Below the pieces are notes generated by a model. It saw only the letters and a program-made list of their open reading frames with translations, searched no databases and was not told where the DNA came from. Source: Hoyosella sp. YIM 151337 (lineage in GTDB: Bacteria; Actinomycetota; Actinomycetes; Mycobacteriales; Mycobacteriaceae). From it: a stretch of DNA of 64,000 bases. Shown in pieces: positions 54,977-63,152 of the stretch (its first letter is position 1; each line of letters begins with the position of its first letter). The stretch covers positions 1 to 64,000 of the forward strand of contig NZ_JAPEIQ010000001.1 in NCBI RefSeq assembly GCF_026041215.1, given 5' to 3'. The position numbers and the translations under genes were made by a program.

Positions 54977-55762
54977 TCATTGAGAGAGACTGAATGCGGT
55001 GCGGAACCGATCGAGTGCCTCATGATCGTCACCGCTGGCCCACGCTTCCATCGCCACGGGGCCGTCGTAGCCCGCGACCGCAAGGGCGGTGGCGATAGCC
55101 GGATAGTTGATTTCTCCGGTTCCGGGTTCGCACCGGCCGGGCACGTCAGCCACTTGCACCTCCGCCACAAGTCCGCGCCCGACGGCGCTTCGCAGGAGTT
55201 CGATCAGGTTACCTTCACCGATTTGTGCGTGGTAGAGATCGAGGTTCATGCGGAGCGCAGGGCTGGCGACCGATTCAACGAGCGCCAGAGTGTCTGCCGC
55301 CCTCGCAAAGGGCACGCCTGGATGGTCTACGGCAGTGTTGAGGTTTTCGAGCATAAACGTCACGCCATGTTGCATGCCAAGTTCAGCGATGCGTCCCAAC
55401 GTTTGCGCGGCCTTAACCCACATCGCTCCGGTCACGTGCTGGACTGGGTGGATTGGCAATCCGTTGCGGTCGAGTCCGGTGCCGTGCAGATTGAGTCGCG
55501 TACAGCCGAGTTCCTGCGCTATCGCAGCAGATTGCCGGGCTGTGCGAAGAAGTTCTGCTGCACCTGCCGCATCAGTGAGGCTGCCTCGCAGATAACCCGT
55601 CATCGACGAAAAGGCCGCACCGGTCCGCACGAGATCATCGATATCGTAGTTGCTCCAATCCCACAGGACTACAGCAAAACCCAGATCATCGAGGATTCGC
55701 ACGCGTTCCGTGAACGGGCGGTTCTTAAACACCATCTCCGCGCAGACCGCGAGCTTTGGCAT
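54977..55762 (-). CDS. Hydroxypyruvate-isomerase-like / IolH-like sugar isomerase (TIM barrel)
   Basis: Protein of 261 residues of the AP-endonuclease-2-type barrel. Metal ligands lie in MLENLNTAVDHPG, NLDLYHAQIGEGN and VQVADVPGRCEPGTGEINY. The VQVADVPGR(x)EPGTGEINY segment is the Hyi hallmark. It heads the mini-operon with the Gfo/Idh gene, 25 bp upstream. It would isomerise a ketose/aldose or hydroxypyruvate; the real substrate is unknown. Confidence 0.82.
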   Translation of the reverse strand: MPKLAVCAEMVFKNRPFTERVRILDDLGFAVVLWDWSNYDIDDLVRTGAAFSSMTGYLRGSLTDAAGAAELLRTARQSAAIAQELGCTRLNLHGTGLDRNGLPIHPVQHVTGAMWVKAAQTLGRIAELGMQHGVTFMLENLNTAVDHPGVPFARAADTLALVESVASPALRMNLDLYHAQIGEGNLIELLRSAVGRGLVAEVQVADVPGRCEPGTGEINYPAIATALAVAGYDGPVAMEAWASGDDHEALDRFRTAFSLSQ

Positions 55763-55780
55763 GTCGGTTACGCCTCTCGA

Positions 55781-55792
55781 TAGAACGTTCTA
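55781..55792. promoter_or_regulatory. LacI-type operator 1, TAGAACGTTCTA
   Basis: A perfect 12-bp palindrome 19 bp upstream of the isomerase gene. An identical copy follows 24 bp away. The AACGTT core with a central CG is typical of LacI-family sites. Confidence 0.65.
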
Positions 55793-55804
55793 GTAACCTA
55801 AGTG

Positions 55805-55816
55805 TAGAACGTTCTA
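55805..55816. promoter_or_regulatory. LacI-type operator 2, TAGAACGTTCTA
   Basis: Second identical copy, centre-to-centre 24 bp from operator 1, close to two helical turns, which would let two LacI dimers bind on nearly the same face. Confidence 0.65.
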
Positions 55817-55833
55817 ACGAAGGGAGGCAAGGG

Positions 55834-56282
55834 TCAGATCGGTAAGCGACGAATGCACCCGGCGGCTAGGGGGCGTCGATCGAGGCAGCAATAGCCGCGC
55901 TGATTCGCGAAGACGTCGGCATCGAAGCTCTCCGCTGCACTGCTGCGAACCGCGTCGAGATCGATGCAAATCGCGCGCAAGGCAGCGGCATCCTTCTCTC
56001 CGAGCACGTCAGGGCTGCGGGCAATGCGCAAATAACCCAGCGCTGCTTCTCGGGGTTGCACCGGCCGCAAGAAGTGCCTCGATGAGATTCTCGTGACCCT
56101 GCCTGTCGGCTGGCTCCGAGCGCATCAGCAATCGCCTGCCATGACCATCCCTGTCTGCGCGCGTTCGCCACCTGGAGCGCTTCGAGTCGTTCAAGCAGAC
56201 GGCGGAGGGCTACGACTGCGCGCAGTCCTGTATGGGGATCCTGGCTGCCCGCGGAGGCGGCAAGCTCTGTCGCTTCGGTCAT
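55834..56282 (-). pseudogene. Decayed HTH / Clp-N-domain gene
   Basis: The reading starts at ATG 56282 as MTEATELAASAG and continues RAVVALRRLLERLEALQV, then a helix-turn-helix WSWQAIADALGASRQA. It then fails: the next expected part, GHENLIEALLAAGATP, lies in another frame (about 56057-56105), and the end (LGYLRIARSPDVLGEKDAAALRAICIDLDAV, to about 55834) in a third. The pieces follow in the order of the actinobacterial HTH plus Clp N-terminal repeat proteins, so at least two frame disruptions and probably a deletion have occurred. A strong palindrome at 56309-56334 survives upstream. Confidence 0.65.
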
Positions 56283-56308
56283 GCTGTCAACCTGCATTGA
56301 CGGTGGAG

Positions 56309-56334
56309 CTAGCGTCAATGTGAGTTGACACTAG
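56309..56334. promoter_or_regulatory. Palindrome upstream of the decayed HTH gene
   Basis: CTAGCGTCAA (56309-56318), 6 bp, TTGACACTAG (56325-56334): arms pair with one mismatch. A second inverted repeat, ATTGACG/CGTCAAT, overlaps at 56296-56319. It is a likely operator of the former gene; it overlaps the end of the neighbouring yjbR-type gene. Confidence 0.4.
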
Positions 56335-56699
56335 CTGCGGTCGAAAGCTCGAAGATAACCGGCGAACGAGTGACGCTCGGACAGATCGTCAGGAGCGGAC
56401 AAGCGCCACGCTTCATAGACCAGCTCGCTCAGTTCGCGGCTATCGATTCCTTCGAGGTAGACGACGACCCACCCGAATCCTCCAGCGGTGAACTGCACTT
56501 CGAAGACGTCAGGACGTTCCGCGACGAGAGCCGCCTGCTCGATCAACGTCTGTTTGAGTCCCACGGTTTGCGTGCGCGGCCAGTAATAGCCGAATCGGCG
56601 GCCGCGCACGCTGAAAGCTGAGTAGTCGCGGGCATTGGCTTTCTCGACGTCGACCAGCGCTTCGATCATCCGGAAAAACTGTGTGTCCGCAACACTCAT
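56331..56699 (-). CDS. MmcQ/YjbR-family protein
   Basis: Protein of 122 residues; ATG 56699. The YjbR fold has the segments FRMIEALVDVEKANARDYSAF, GYYWPRTQTVGLKQTLIEQ and VVVYLEGIDSRELSELVYEAW. The family has a DNA-binding-like CyaY fold, but function is not established. It lies 33 bp after bioN on the same strand and may be read through from it. Confidence 0.75.
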   Translation of the reverse strand: MSVADTQFFRMIEALVDVEKANARDYSAFSVRGRRFGYYWPRTQTVGLKQTLIEQAALVAERPDVFEVQFTAGGFGWVVVYLEGIDSRELSELVYEAWRLSAPDDLSERHSFAGYLRAFDRS

Positions 56700-56732
56700 C
56701 AAAGAATTGTCGCGCGTGTGCGGGCGAATGCG

Positions 56733-57347
56733 TCAATCGCCGACGCCGCGGGCGGCCAGGGCTTCACCTGCCGCGCGCGCATGGGCAACCGAACGGAGCA
56801 CAAAGGGGACAAGAAGTGCGCGCGGGTCGTGGCCCAGCCCGCGTGCGCGGGCGGCCTCACGAGTTTCGAGCGCAATCGTCAGCAAGCCTGGAATCGCGTT
56901 GAGCATCAGGGCCATTGCAAGCCCGATGCGTTCCGGCTGCACGCCAACAGCCCGTAGTGGTGTTGCTGCCCGTATAACCGCGTCAACGATCGCGTCGGAC
57001 GAAGTGGTGGCGGTGATAGTGGTCGCGAGAATGACCACGGCAAGCAGTCGGGCAGCTATCTGCACCCCATGCATCAGATCGGTTTGCCACCAGTGCAGGA
57101 CAAGTACCAGCGCGCTGATGATCAGTAATGGCTGCAACGCTGCGCCGAGGCGCCGCAAGTTCATGCGGGAACTTGCGGCGAGGCCGACCGCCACGAGCAG
57201 TGCAAGCACTGCGATCGTGACACTTCGCGCAAGAACCACCGCGGTTCCGAATACGCAGAGTCCCAATAGTTTCAGCTCAGCCGGGCTGCGGTGCAGGAGC
57301 GACCCGCCGGGCTCATACATGCCGAGCACATTCGCCTGGCCATTCAC
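56733..57347 (-). CDS. bioN: Biotin ECF transporter T component BioN
   Basis: Protein of 204 residues; GTG 57347 overlaps the bioM stop (GTGA). Four to five hydrophobic segments, and the EcfT coupling motifs with Ala-Arg-Gly: TREAARARGLGHD and AGEALAARGVGD at the C-terminus. It links BioM to the BioY substrate component. It is last of bioY-bioM-bioN. Confidence 0.85.
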   Translation of the reverse strand: MNGQANVLGMYEPGGSLLHRSPAELKLLGLCVFGTAVVLARSVTIAVLALLVAVGLAASSRMNLRRLGAALQPLLIISALVLVLHWWQTDLMHGVQIAARLLAVVILATTITATTSSDAIVDAVIRAATPLRAVGVQPERIGLAMALMLNAIPGLLTIALETREAARARGLGHDPRALLVPFVLRSVAHARAAGEALAARGVGD

Positions 57348-58033
57348 GCCGCGATCGCCTCGTAGTGGCTGACTGCTGCCGCCGGTGCACCGTCGAACAC
57401 AACGTGGCCGCGCTCCATGACGAGGATGCGATCGCATCGGGCTGCGAGTGTCAGATTATGGGTTAGCAGCACGAGTTGCTGCGGTAGAGCGAACAGCGTG
57501 TCGGCGACCCGTCTCGTGTTGCGAAGGTCAAGCAGCGTGGTCGGCTCGTCCGCGACGAGCACCGTGGGATCGGTCGCCAGGACGCTCGTCAGGGCGAGAA
57601 GCTGCCGCTGGCCGCCGGAAAGGTGGTGCACGCTGACGTCGGCGTGGTGGTCGAGCCCAAACTTCGCAAGCCAGGCAATCGCAACCTCCCGTCGCTGTGC
57701 TTTCGTCAGCCGCTGCCTGCGTAATGACAGCGCGACGTCCTCAGCCGCGGTCGGCATGACGAGCTGAGTCGCTGGGTCAGTAAACAGGAAGCCCACGGAT
57801 TTCCTTATCGCCCGGCCTTTCGAGCGGGTGTCGAGGCCGTCCACCCGGACTGTGCCGTGGTCGGGCAAAACAAGCCCGTTGACCAACCGTGCGAGTGTCG
57901 ATTTGCCGGATCCGTTCGCTCCGATGATGGCGATGCGCGGTTCAGTCAAATCGAGTCGAGCAACTTGCAGGATCGTGCGCGCGGGGTTCCCAGCGGCGTT
58001 GACGGTTACGGCGTCTAACTCAATGCGCGCCAT
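57344..58033 (-). CDS. bioM: Biotin ECF transporter ATP-binding protein BioM
   Basis: Protein of 229 residues with Walker A IIGANGSGKSTLARLVNG, Q-loop FLFTDPATQLV, signature HHLSGGQRQLLAL, Walker B VLVADEPTTLLD and switch His LLTHN. The energy-coupling-factor type A shows in the FTDPATQLV variant. Overlaps bioY by 14 bp and bioN by 4. Confidence 0.88.
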   Translation of the reverse strand: MARIELDAVTVNAAGNPARTILQVARLDLTEPRIAIIGANGSGKSTLARLVNGLVLPDHGTVRVDGLDTRSKGRAIRKSVGFLFTDPATQLVMPTAAEDVALSLRRQRLTKAQRREVAIAWLAKFGLDHHADVSVHHLSGGQRQLLALTSVLATDPTVLVADEPTTLLDLRNTRRVADTLFALPQQLVLLTHNLTLAARCDRILVMERGHVVFDGAPAAAVSHYEAIAA

Positions 58034-58661
58034 GTCTCTCCACGTGGGCCAGTTGCTTCTCTGTGCCTGCTGAACTGCGCGGCCGCTGAAGCACGTCCGG
58101 GAACGCGCGGTGCACAGCGGTAGCGACGACTGCCATCAGCACGTTCTTCAGCACGTCGCCGGGCCAGAACGGAATGTCGAAAAGGAGTGCCTGGCGAAGT
58201 GAAATATCCAGCTGCAGTGCCATGCCAGCAATGCCGAGCGTATGGATGAAGGTGAAGCTGCTCGCTAGTCCGGCGAGAAAGACCAGAACGGTTCGTCCGG
58301 CATTGTTCAATGCCTGGGGGAGGCGTTCAATCAGAAAGCCGCACATAGCGGCAGCGAAGGGAAACGCGAGGAGATAACCGATGGTGGGGCCAGCGAATAC
58401 GCCCAGGCCGCCGGCGCCGCCGGAGAAAATGGGAAGCCCGGCGAATCCCGCGAGTAGGTACAGGGAAACCGCGAGGAAGCCCCTTTTGGCGCCGAGCACG
58501 GCACCGGCAAGAAGTACGGCAAACGTCTGCAGAGTGATGGGCACACCACTTGCGGTGAGTTTAAGTGCTGGCAGAACCGCGCAGACCGCGATGAGCGCGG
58601 CGAAGAAGGCGATCATCGCGAGATCGCTTGCGGCGTTCGATTTACGCGTGTGCTTTGCCAT
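58020..58661 (-). CDS. bioY: Biotin ECF transporter substrate-binding protein BioY
   Basis: Protein of 213 residues; ATG 58661. Six hydrophobic segments; the BioY signature GFAGLPIFSGGAGGLGVFAGPTIGYLLAF lies in the middle, with PITLQTFAVLLAGAVLGAKRG before it. It binds biotin in the membrane. Two BioQ-type operators lie 26-53 bp upstream of its start. Confidence 0.93.
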   Translation of the reverse strand: MAKHTRKSNAASDLAMIAFFAALIAVCAVLPALKLTASGVPITLQTFAVLLAGAVLGAKRGFLAVSLYLLAGFAGLPIFSGGAGGLGVFAGPTIGYLLAFPFAAAMCGFLIERLPQALNNAGRTVLVFLAGLASSFTFIHTLGIAGMALQLDISLRQALLFDIPFWPGDVLKNVLMAVVATAVHRAFPDVLQRPRSSAGTEKQLAHVERHGAH

Positions 58662-58686
58662 GTGTGTCCATTCCTGACGGCAAACC

Positions 58687-58699
58687 TGAACGGTGTTCA
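58687..58699. promoter_or_regulatory. BioQ-type operator 1
   Basis: TGAACGGTGTTCA: a perfect TGAAC-N3-GTTCA palindrome. The actinobacterial BioQ motif is TGAAC-N3-GTTAC in corynebacteria, so this is close, with better symmetry. It lies between bioY and the TetR gene. Confidence 0.7.
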
Positions 58700-58701
58700 C
58701 C

Positions 58702-58714
58702 TGAACAGCGTTCA
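58702..58714. promoter_or_regulatory. BioQ-type operator 2
   Basis: TGAACAGCGTTCA, the second perfect copy, 15 bp from the start of the first, nearer the TetR gene start. Two sites may allow joint control of bioYMN and bioQ. Confidence 0.7.
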
Positions 58715-58736
58715 CGTTAGCGGATAGACTGCTGAT

Positions 58737-59219
58737 GTGGCCAATTCGCTCGACGACGTTCTGAACGGCGCATTGCGCGTCCTGGACAAGTACGGCATGG
58801 AGTTCTTCTCGATGCGGCGCGTCGCGAGCGAACTCGACGTGCAGCCCAGCGCGCTGTACCACCACGTTGAGAACAAGCAGACCCTGATCACGCTGATGGC
58901 TGGAAAGATCGTGCAGAGAGTGATCGCCGAGGCAGATCTCGCTGCGGTGGCACACCAGCTGCGCGCGGCGATGCTCGCTGTGCGTGACGGTGCGGAGGTC
59001 GTCGCGACCGCGACTGCGTTTCGCCTCGGGCAGTCAGAATTGGAAGCGGCGATCGCGGAACACTCCACACCGGATATCGCGCGCACACTGCTGATCTACG
59101 TCATCGGTCACACACAGGCCACACAGCTGCACCGGCAGGCGAGCGAGTTGGGGCTAATACCGCTCGATGCCGACCTTGACGATTCCTTCGACCGGGGACT
59201 GCGCATCATCCTTAACTGA
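58737..59219 (+). CDS. bioQ: TetR-family biotin regulator BioQ
   Basis: Short TetR protein of 160 residues from GTG 58737. The DNA-binding region reads VLNGALRVLDKYGMEFFSMRRVASELDVQPSALYHHVENK (about 8-47); the C-terminal ligand domain is shorter than usual. It is divergent from bioYMN with two TGAAC-N3-GTTCA sites between them. BioQ proteins repress biotin genes in Corynebacterium and Mycobacterium, so the name is based on operator and context. Its 3' end overlaps the SDR gene by 8 bp. Confidence 0.8.
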   Translation: MANSLDDVLNGALRVLDKYGMEFFSMRRVASELDVQPSALYHHVENKQTLITLMAGKIVQRVIAEADLAAVAHQLRAAMLAVRDGAEVVATATAFRLGQSELEAAIAEHSTPDIARTLLIYVIGHTQATQLHRQASELGLIPLDADLDDSFDRGLRIILN

Positions 59220-60033
59220 ACGCGTCTCGTTTGAAGCCGCCTTCAGTGTCGATAACCTGGCCCACCACCCATCGGCCTTCATCAGACACGAGCCAAGCGA
59301 TGAGGCGCGCTGGATCGTCGGGAACACCCGCGCGGCCCCGCGGAAACGCGGCGTGCACGGCGTGGACCACATCCATACTGCGATCTGATGAACCTCCCGA
59401 CAGGTAGCCGGTATCGACTGGGCCCGGATTGACGGTATTCAACACAATTCCGCGTTCGATGAGTTCGGCCGCGACGGTCTTCGTCATACCGGCGAGCACC
59501 GCCTTGGCCGATGCGTACGCGATCTCTTCCCGCATCGGCCCAAGGTGCTGCCCAGAGGTCATCCAGATGACGCGGCCGCGATCGGCCACTGTTGCTCCGC
59601 GCGCGTCGAATTGCTGCGCGAAAGCCTGAGTCAACATGAGGACGGAGCGCGCGTCGACGGTCCAATGCGCGTCGAGCATCGCCGCGTCGATGTCGAAGAG
59701 CGAACCATCGCCGCCGCTGCGTGCGTGATTCGCGACAACGATGTCCACATGACCGAAGGCCGCGACGGCATCCGCCATCACCTGGCGCGGCGCGTCTGGA
59801 TCGCTAAAGTCGATACTGCGGTCGGCGACCCGGGGCGCCTGCGAAAGACCTGCGAGTACTGCGCTGAGATCATCGGCACCCCATGGCTGAGCCTCATCAT
59901 GCGGCACCCAATGCGTGACGTATAACTGTGCGCCCATCGCGGCGAGACGCCGGGCGACAGCGAAGCCGATACCCTGGCGGCGGCTCACCCCGGTTATGAG
60001 GGCTACGCGGCCCGTGAGTTGCGTTCCCGACAT
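59212..60033 (-). CDS. Short-chain dehydrogenase/reductase
   Basis: Protein of 273 residues, start MSGTQLTGRVALITGVSRRQ. The cofactor motif is TGVSRRQGIGFAVA, the active-site Ser in VIWMTSGQH and YASAK (YxxxK). Met/Thr/Asn around NTVNPGPVDTGYL are typical of the classical SDR. The sequence RRLAAMGAQLYVTHW favours NADP or NAD binding but cannot be decided. The substrate is unknown. Confidence 0.87.
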   Translation of the reverse strand: MSGTQLTGRVALITGVSRRQGIGFAVARRLAAMGAQLYVTHWVPHDEAQPWGADDLSAVLAGLSQAPRVADRSIDFSDPDAPRQVMADAVAAFGHVDIVVANHARSGGDGSLFDIDAAMLDAHWTVDARSVLMLTQAFAQQFDARGATVADRGRVIWMTSGQHLGPMREEIAYASAKAVLAGMTKTVAAELIERGIVLNTVNPGPVDTGYLSGGSSDRSMDVVHAVHAAFPRGRAGVPDDPARLIAWLVSDEGRWVVGQVIDTEGGFKRDAFS

Positions 60034-60141
60034 CACCCACCTATTCGACGTCATCGGTACTGAACGCCGCAACGCTTTTTCAGGGGGTGATCCGGGGGTT
60101 CCCGGATTGTTCCCAGTCCTGGACGAGCGCAGGCTTGAACC

Positions 60142-60540
60142 ATGGTGATGCCAGCCTTGACTGTGACCGCGATTGGCGTACTTGCCGTCCTCGCTACGGC
60201 GTTTGTTGCGCGCGAGCATCCGAGCGCGCGAGGTGTTGTGTACGCGCTGGCGGGCGCGTGGGCTGGATTCGTGATGGGCGGGCTTGCCGGACTAGTGGCA
60301 GACATTGTTACCGGCGGGGGAATGAGCCTCGCTATCATGGGCCACTCAGTTGCGGTAGTCGGAGCTGTGATCGGCAGCCACATCGGCAACTTGCGAGTGA
60401 CGTCGCAAATAGCCGAAAGCTTGAGGTCACTCCCCGTCAGGGATACGCCGGAATTTCGCATGCAGCGACCGAATGATGCCGGTCAGCTCCGGAGCCGGGC
60501 CGGCCACGGGAATGTCGGGCGCGACAGCATTGATTGGTAG
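60142..60540 (+). CDS. Possible small membrane protein
   Basis: Protein of 132 residues with two or three hydrophobic segments (VTAIGVLAVLATAFVAREH, GVVYALAGAWAGFVMGG, MSLAIMGHSVAVVGAVIG). The last 38 codons lie antisense to the deaminase gene, where the frame may be open by chance. The upstream part looks like a real membrane protein. The start is uncertain, as no ribosome binding site is clear. Confidence 0.5.
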   Translation: MVMPALTVTAIGVLAVLATAFVAREHPSARGVVYALAGAWAGFVMGGLAGLVADIVTGGGMSLAIMGHSVAVVGAVIGSHIGNLRVTSQIAESLRSLPVRDTPEFRMQRPNDAGQLRSRAGHGNVGRDSIDW

Positions 60541-60939
60541 TGGCGCAACCGGACCTTTCGGGCACTGCCACTCATCTAGCCAGGTGAGAAGCTGCGCAGT
60601 ACTTGCGGCGTAGACGATCTTTCCGAGCCCCACCCACGCATGCGCGGCGCTGCACATCGGGCAATGCTCGCCAGAGGTGTAGACAACCGCTGTGCTGCGG
60701 TGTGCGGAAGGCAGATTAGCCGCTGCCCATTTGGCGATCTCGAATTCCGGGTGCCGTGTGTTGTCACCATCTTTGACCCGGTTGCGGTCCTCGAATAGCA
60801 CGGCGCCCTCGGCGCTGACGAGAATCGAGCCGAAGGGCTCGTCGCCGTCTGCGAGGGCTTCGGCCGCGAGCTCCACGCACCGCCTCAGAAACGCGCGGTC
60901 ACGAGTGGATAATTGAGGCGGCGAATCCCACCGAGTCAT
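60427..60939 (-). CDS. Nucleoside deaminase (guanine/tRNA-adenosine deaminase-like)
   Basis: Protein of 170 residues of the cytidine-deaminase fold. Zinc ligands: the His of RHPEFEIAKWAA (HxE, with catalytic Glu) and the two Cys of SGEHCPMCSAAHAW. It would hydrolyse amino groups of a purine base. It overlaps the small membrane ORF antisense by 114 bp and precedes the divergent MFS gene by 17 bp. Confidence 0.87.
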   Translation of the reverse strand: MTRWDSPPQLSTRDRAFLRRCVELAAEALADGDEPFGSILVSAEGAVLFEDRNRVKDGDNTRHPEFEIAKWAAANLPSAHRSTAVVYTSGEHCPMCSAAHAWVGLGKIVYAASTAQLLTWLDEWQCPKGPVAPLPINAVAPDIPVAGPAPELTGIIRSLHAKFRRIPDGE

Positions 60940-60956
60940 TCCGTCATCCTATCATT

Positions 60957-62192
60957 GTGGTATACCGTCGACAGGTGGATTTCGACGGCGTTAACGTGCG
61001 TCGGGGTACGGCTGTCTGGACTGCACCCGGAATGCCCGCCCTGCTGGGGATGACGGCGCTGGGGTTCAGCGGCCACGCGGTATTGTTTCCGACCGTTCCG
61101 CTCTGGGTCGTGGATAGCGGGGGAGACCCAGCGTCAGCCGGCGCGGTCAACGCAGTTCTCATGCTGTGCACCGTCCTCATGCAATTGTTCGTCCCACTGG
61201 CGCTGCGGCGGATCGGATGGAATGCAACGCTTACGGCCGGGATGATCCTATTGGGGTTGCCCTCGCTGCTGCACCTGCTGCCAATCCACATTGGGGGTGC
61301 GCTCGCACTAGCGATACCGCGCGGATTCGGCTTCGGAATTCTAACGGTGTGCGGCGCCGCGGCGGTTGCATCTTTAGTCAATCCCGCCCGGCTAGGCAGG
61401 GCGATCGGAGCATATGGCCTGGCGATCGCGGGGCCACATGCCTTACTTCTGCCTGTGGCGCCGTGGCTCGCGCAGAATGCGGGATTTGCGCTTGTTTTCG
61501 TCATCGGCGCAGGTCCGCTGATCGCTGTGTTATTCACGCGTGGGGTCGCACGGCATCTCGCGCGTCCGGGGACCCGTGTCCGCTCAACTCCGCGCACTGT
61601 TCATTCGCTGCAGCGGGCACGAGCGGTGCGGCCGCTAGTGCCGCCTATGCTCATTCTCCTCGCAGTGACAGCAGCCGGCGGCGCACTGCTGACGTTTGCG
61701 CCCCAAATGATGCCCGAGCCGGGGCTGGTGTTCGCTGGTTTGCTTACGTTCACAGTGATTGCCGCGGTGAGCCGCTGGCTCGCTGGCTCATTCGCGGATC
61801 GGTACGGAACACGACCGTTCGTCGCGCCGGCGATATGTGTGACGGCTGCAGGAGTGCTGCTCATCGCGTGGGCCATTGGGCAGGCAGAGCATTCACACTC
61901 CGCGGCGCTGATTTTCGGGATGGCAGCTGTTGGTGTTGCTTACGGCGCCTTGCAGAACTTCACGCTCGTCGACTCCTTCGCCGCTGTCGGCCGCGACAAG
62001 CACGCCACTGCCAGCGCTGTGTGGAACATCGGATTCGATGCCGGAACCGGGGCAGGAGCCATGGTCATCGGAGCTATCGCGACACAAACTGGCTTCTCCA
62101 CCGCGTTGCTTGCGGCAGCTGTGCTGTCCGTTCTCACGCTCCCACTGGCGGCCTGTGTCGGTCGTCACTACGGGCAGAACGGTGGGACGTAG
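60957..62192 (+). CDS. MFS transporter
   Basis: Protein of about 411 residues, GTG 60957 tentative (GTG 60975 possible). About twelve hydrophobic helices, the family loop GSFADRYGTRPFVAPA between helices 8 and 9, and PSLLHLLPIHIGG, PRGFGFGILTVCG. It is an export or import carrier; substrate unknown. It is divergent from the deaminase. Confidence 0.8.
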   Translation: MVYRRQVDFDGVNVRRGTAVWTAPGMPALLGMTALGFSGHAVLFPTVPLWVVDSGGDPASAGAVNAVLMLCTVLMQLFVPLALRRIGWNATLTAGMILLGLPSLLHLLPIHIGGALALAIPRGFGFGILTVCGAAAVASLVNPARLGRAIGAYGLAIAGPHALLLPVAPWLAQNAGFALVFVIGAGPLIAVLFTRGVARHLARPGTRVRSTPRTVHSLQRARAVRPLVPPMLILLAVTAAGGALLTFAPQMMPEPGLVFAGLLTFTVIAAVSRWLAGSFADRYGTRPFVAPAICVTAAGVLLIAWAIGQAEHSHSAALIFGMAAVGVAYGALQNFTLVDSFAAVGRDKHATASAVWNIGFDAGTGAGAMVIGAIATQTGFSTALLAAAVLSVLTLPLAACVGRHYGQNGGT

Positions 62193-62252
62193 TAGGGTGA
62201 GCGTGGGCCTGCCAGAGCGATTCTCAGGCCGCCCTCACAGGTGAGATCCTCC

Positions 62253-62279
62253 CGCGTGGCACGTTTTCCGCGCCACGCG
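62253..62279. terminator. Stem-loop between the MFS and HAD genes
   Basis: CGCGTGGC (62253-62260) pairs with GCCACGCG (62272-62279) across 11 nt (acgttttccgc). It is GC-rich but has no T run; it may end the MFS transcript or shape the leader of the HAD gene. Confidence 0.35.
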
Positions 62280-62348
62280 CGGACAGGCATCGACGCCCGA
62301 TCGAGATCACCCGCGGGTCGCTGCGCGTCCCGCTCATTTGGAGGGCTC

Positions 62349-63152
62349 ATGACTCAGTCGCACACCCTAGACGAGCAAAGCATCGGGCACGCGTCAGGTG
62401 CTCCACCAACGACCACCGCCGTTTTCGTTGACCTTGACGGCACGCTGATACCCGGTTCTGTCAACATCCCGCTGGCGATTGGCGCGTTCAGAGCTGGTCT
62501 CGTCCCGTATCGTGATCTCGCAGTCGATCTCCTCCGCAATGCTTCTTTCATCTTGTCCGGCGCTAGTGACGAACGGGCAGCGCAGGTGCGCGAACGGATT
62601 CTCCGGGCGGCCGCTGGCTTTCCGGCTGCTCGGCTCGAATCGATCGCTGACTCCTTCGTGGGGAAGCTCGCGCAGACCATTCGCCCGCAAATGCGGGCAA
62701 TTCTTGATGACCACCGTGCGCGCGGCCACCACCTCATCCTGGTGTCAGCGAGTCCCACGGAAATCATCGAGCGCTTCGCGAAGGCAGCCGGGATGGATCT
62801 CGGCGTCGGTACCGAAGGGGAGCGCGACGAAAATGACTGCTACACGGGACGGCTCGCAGGCCCTTTCTGCTACCGGGAAGGGAAAGTGGAAGTGCTGCGC
62901 TATCTTTCGGACCAGCATGGTTACGACCTGTCGCGCAGCTACGCCTACACCGACTCTGCGAGCGATCTTCCGATGCTCGAAGCGGTCGGCAACCCAGTAG
63001 TGGTCAATCCGGAGCCGGGGCTGCGGAACATTGCATCCACACGCAGCTGGGGCATCGTTCACTTTGGACGCGCACGGCGTGTGGAGCTTCCCGGCAAACC
63101 TGCAGCAAAGTTGCTGGCCACGGTGCGCGATCTCATTGTGCGGAAGTTATGA
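62349..63152 (+). CDS. HAD-IB phosphatase (SerB-like)
   Basis: Protein of 267 residues; ATG 62349 with GGAGGG upstream. Motif I AVFVDLDGTLIPG, motif II LILVSASPTEIIERFAKAAG, motif III in the Lys of YREGKVEVLR, motif IV AYTDSASDLPMLEAVG. The cap is the small C1 type of HAD-IB hydrolases, resembling phosphoserine phosphatases and acyltransferase-linked HADs, but the substrate is not certain. It overlaps the RhtA-like gene by 6 bp. Confidence 0.87.
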   Translation: MTQSHTLDEQSIGHASGAPPTTTAVFVDLDGTLIPGSVNIPLAIGAFRAGLVPYRDLAVDLLRNASFILSGASDERAAQVRERILRAAAGFPAARLESIADSFVGKLAQTIRPQMRAILDDHRARGHHLILVSASPTEIIERFAKAAGMDLGVGTEGERDENDCYTGRLAGPFCYREGKVEVLRYLSDQHGYDLSRSYAYTDSASDLPMLEAVGNPVVVNPEPGLRNIASTRSWGIVHFGRARRVELPGKPAAKLLATVRDLIVRKL

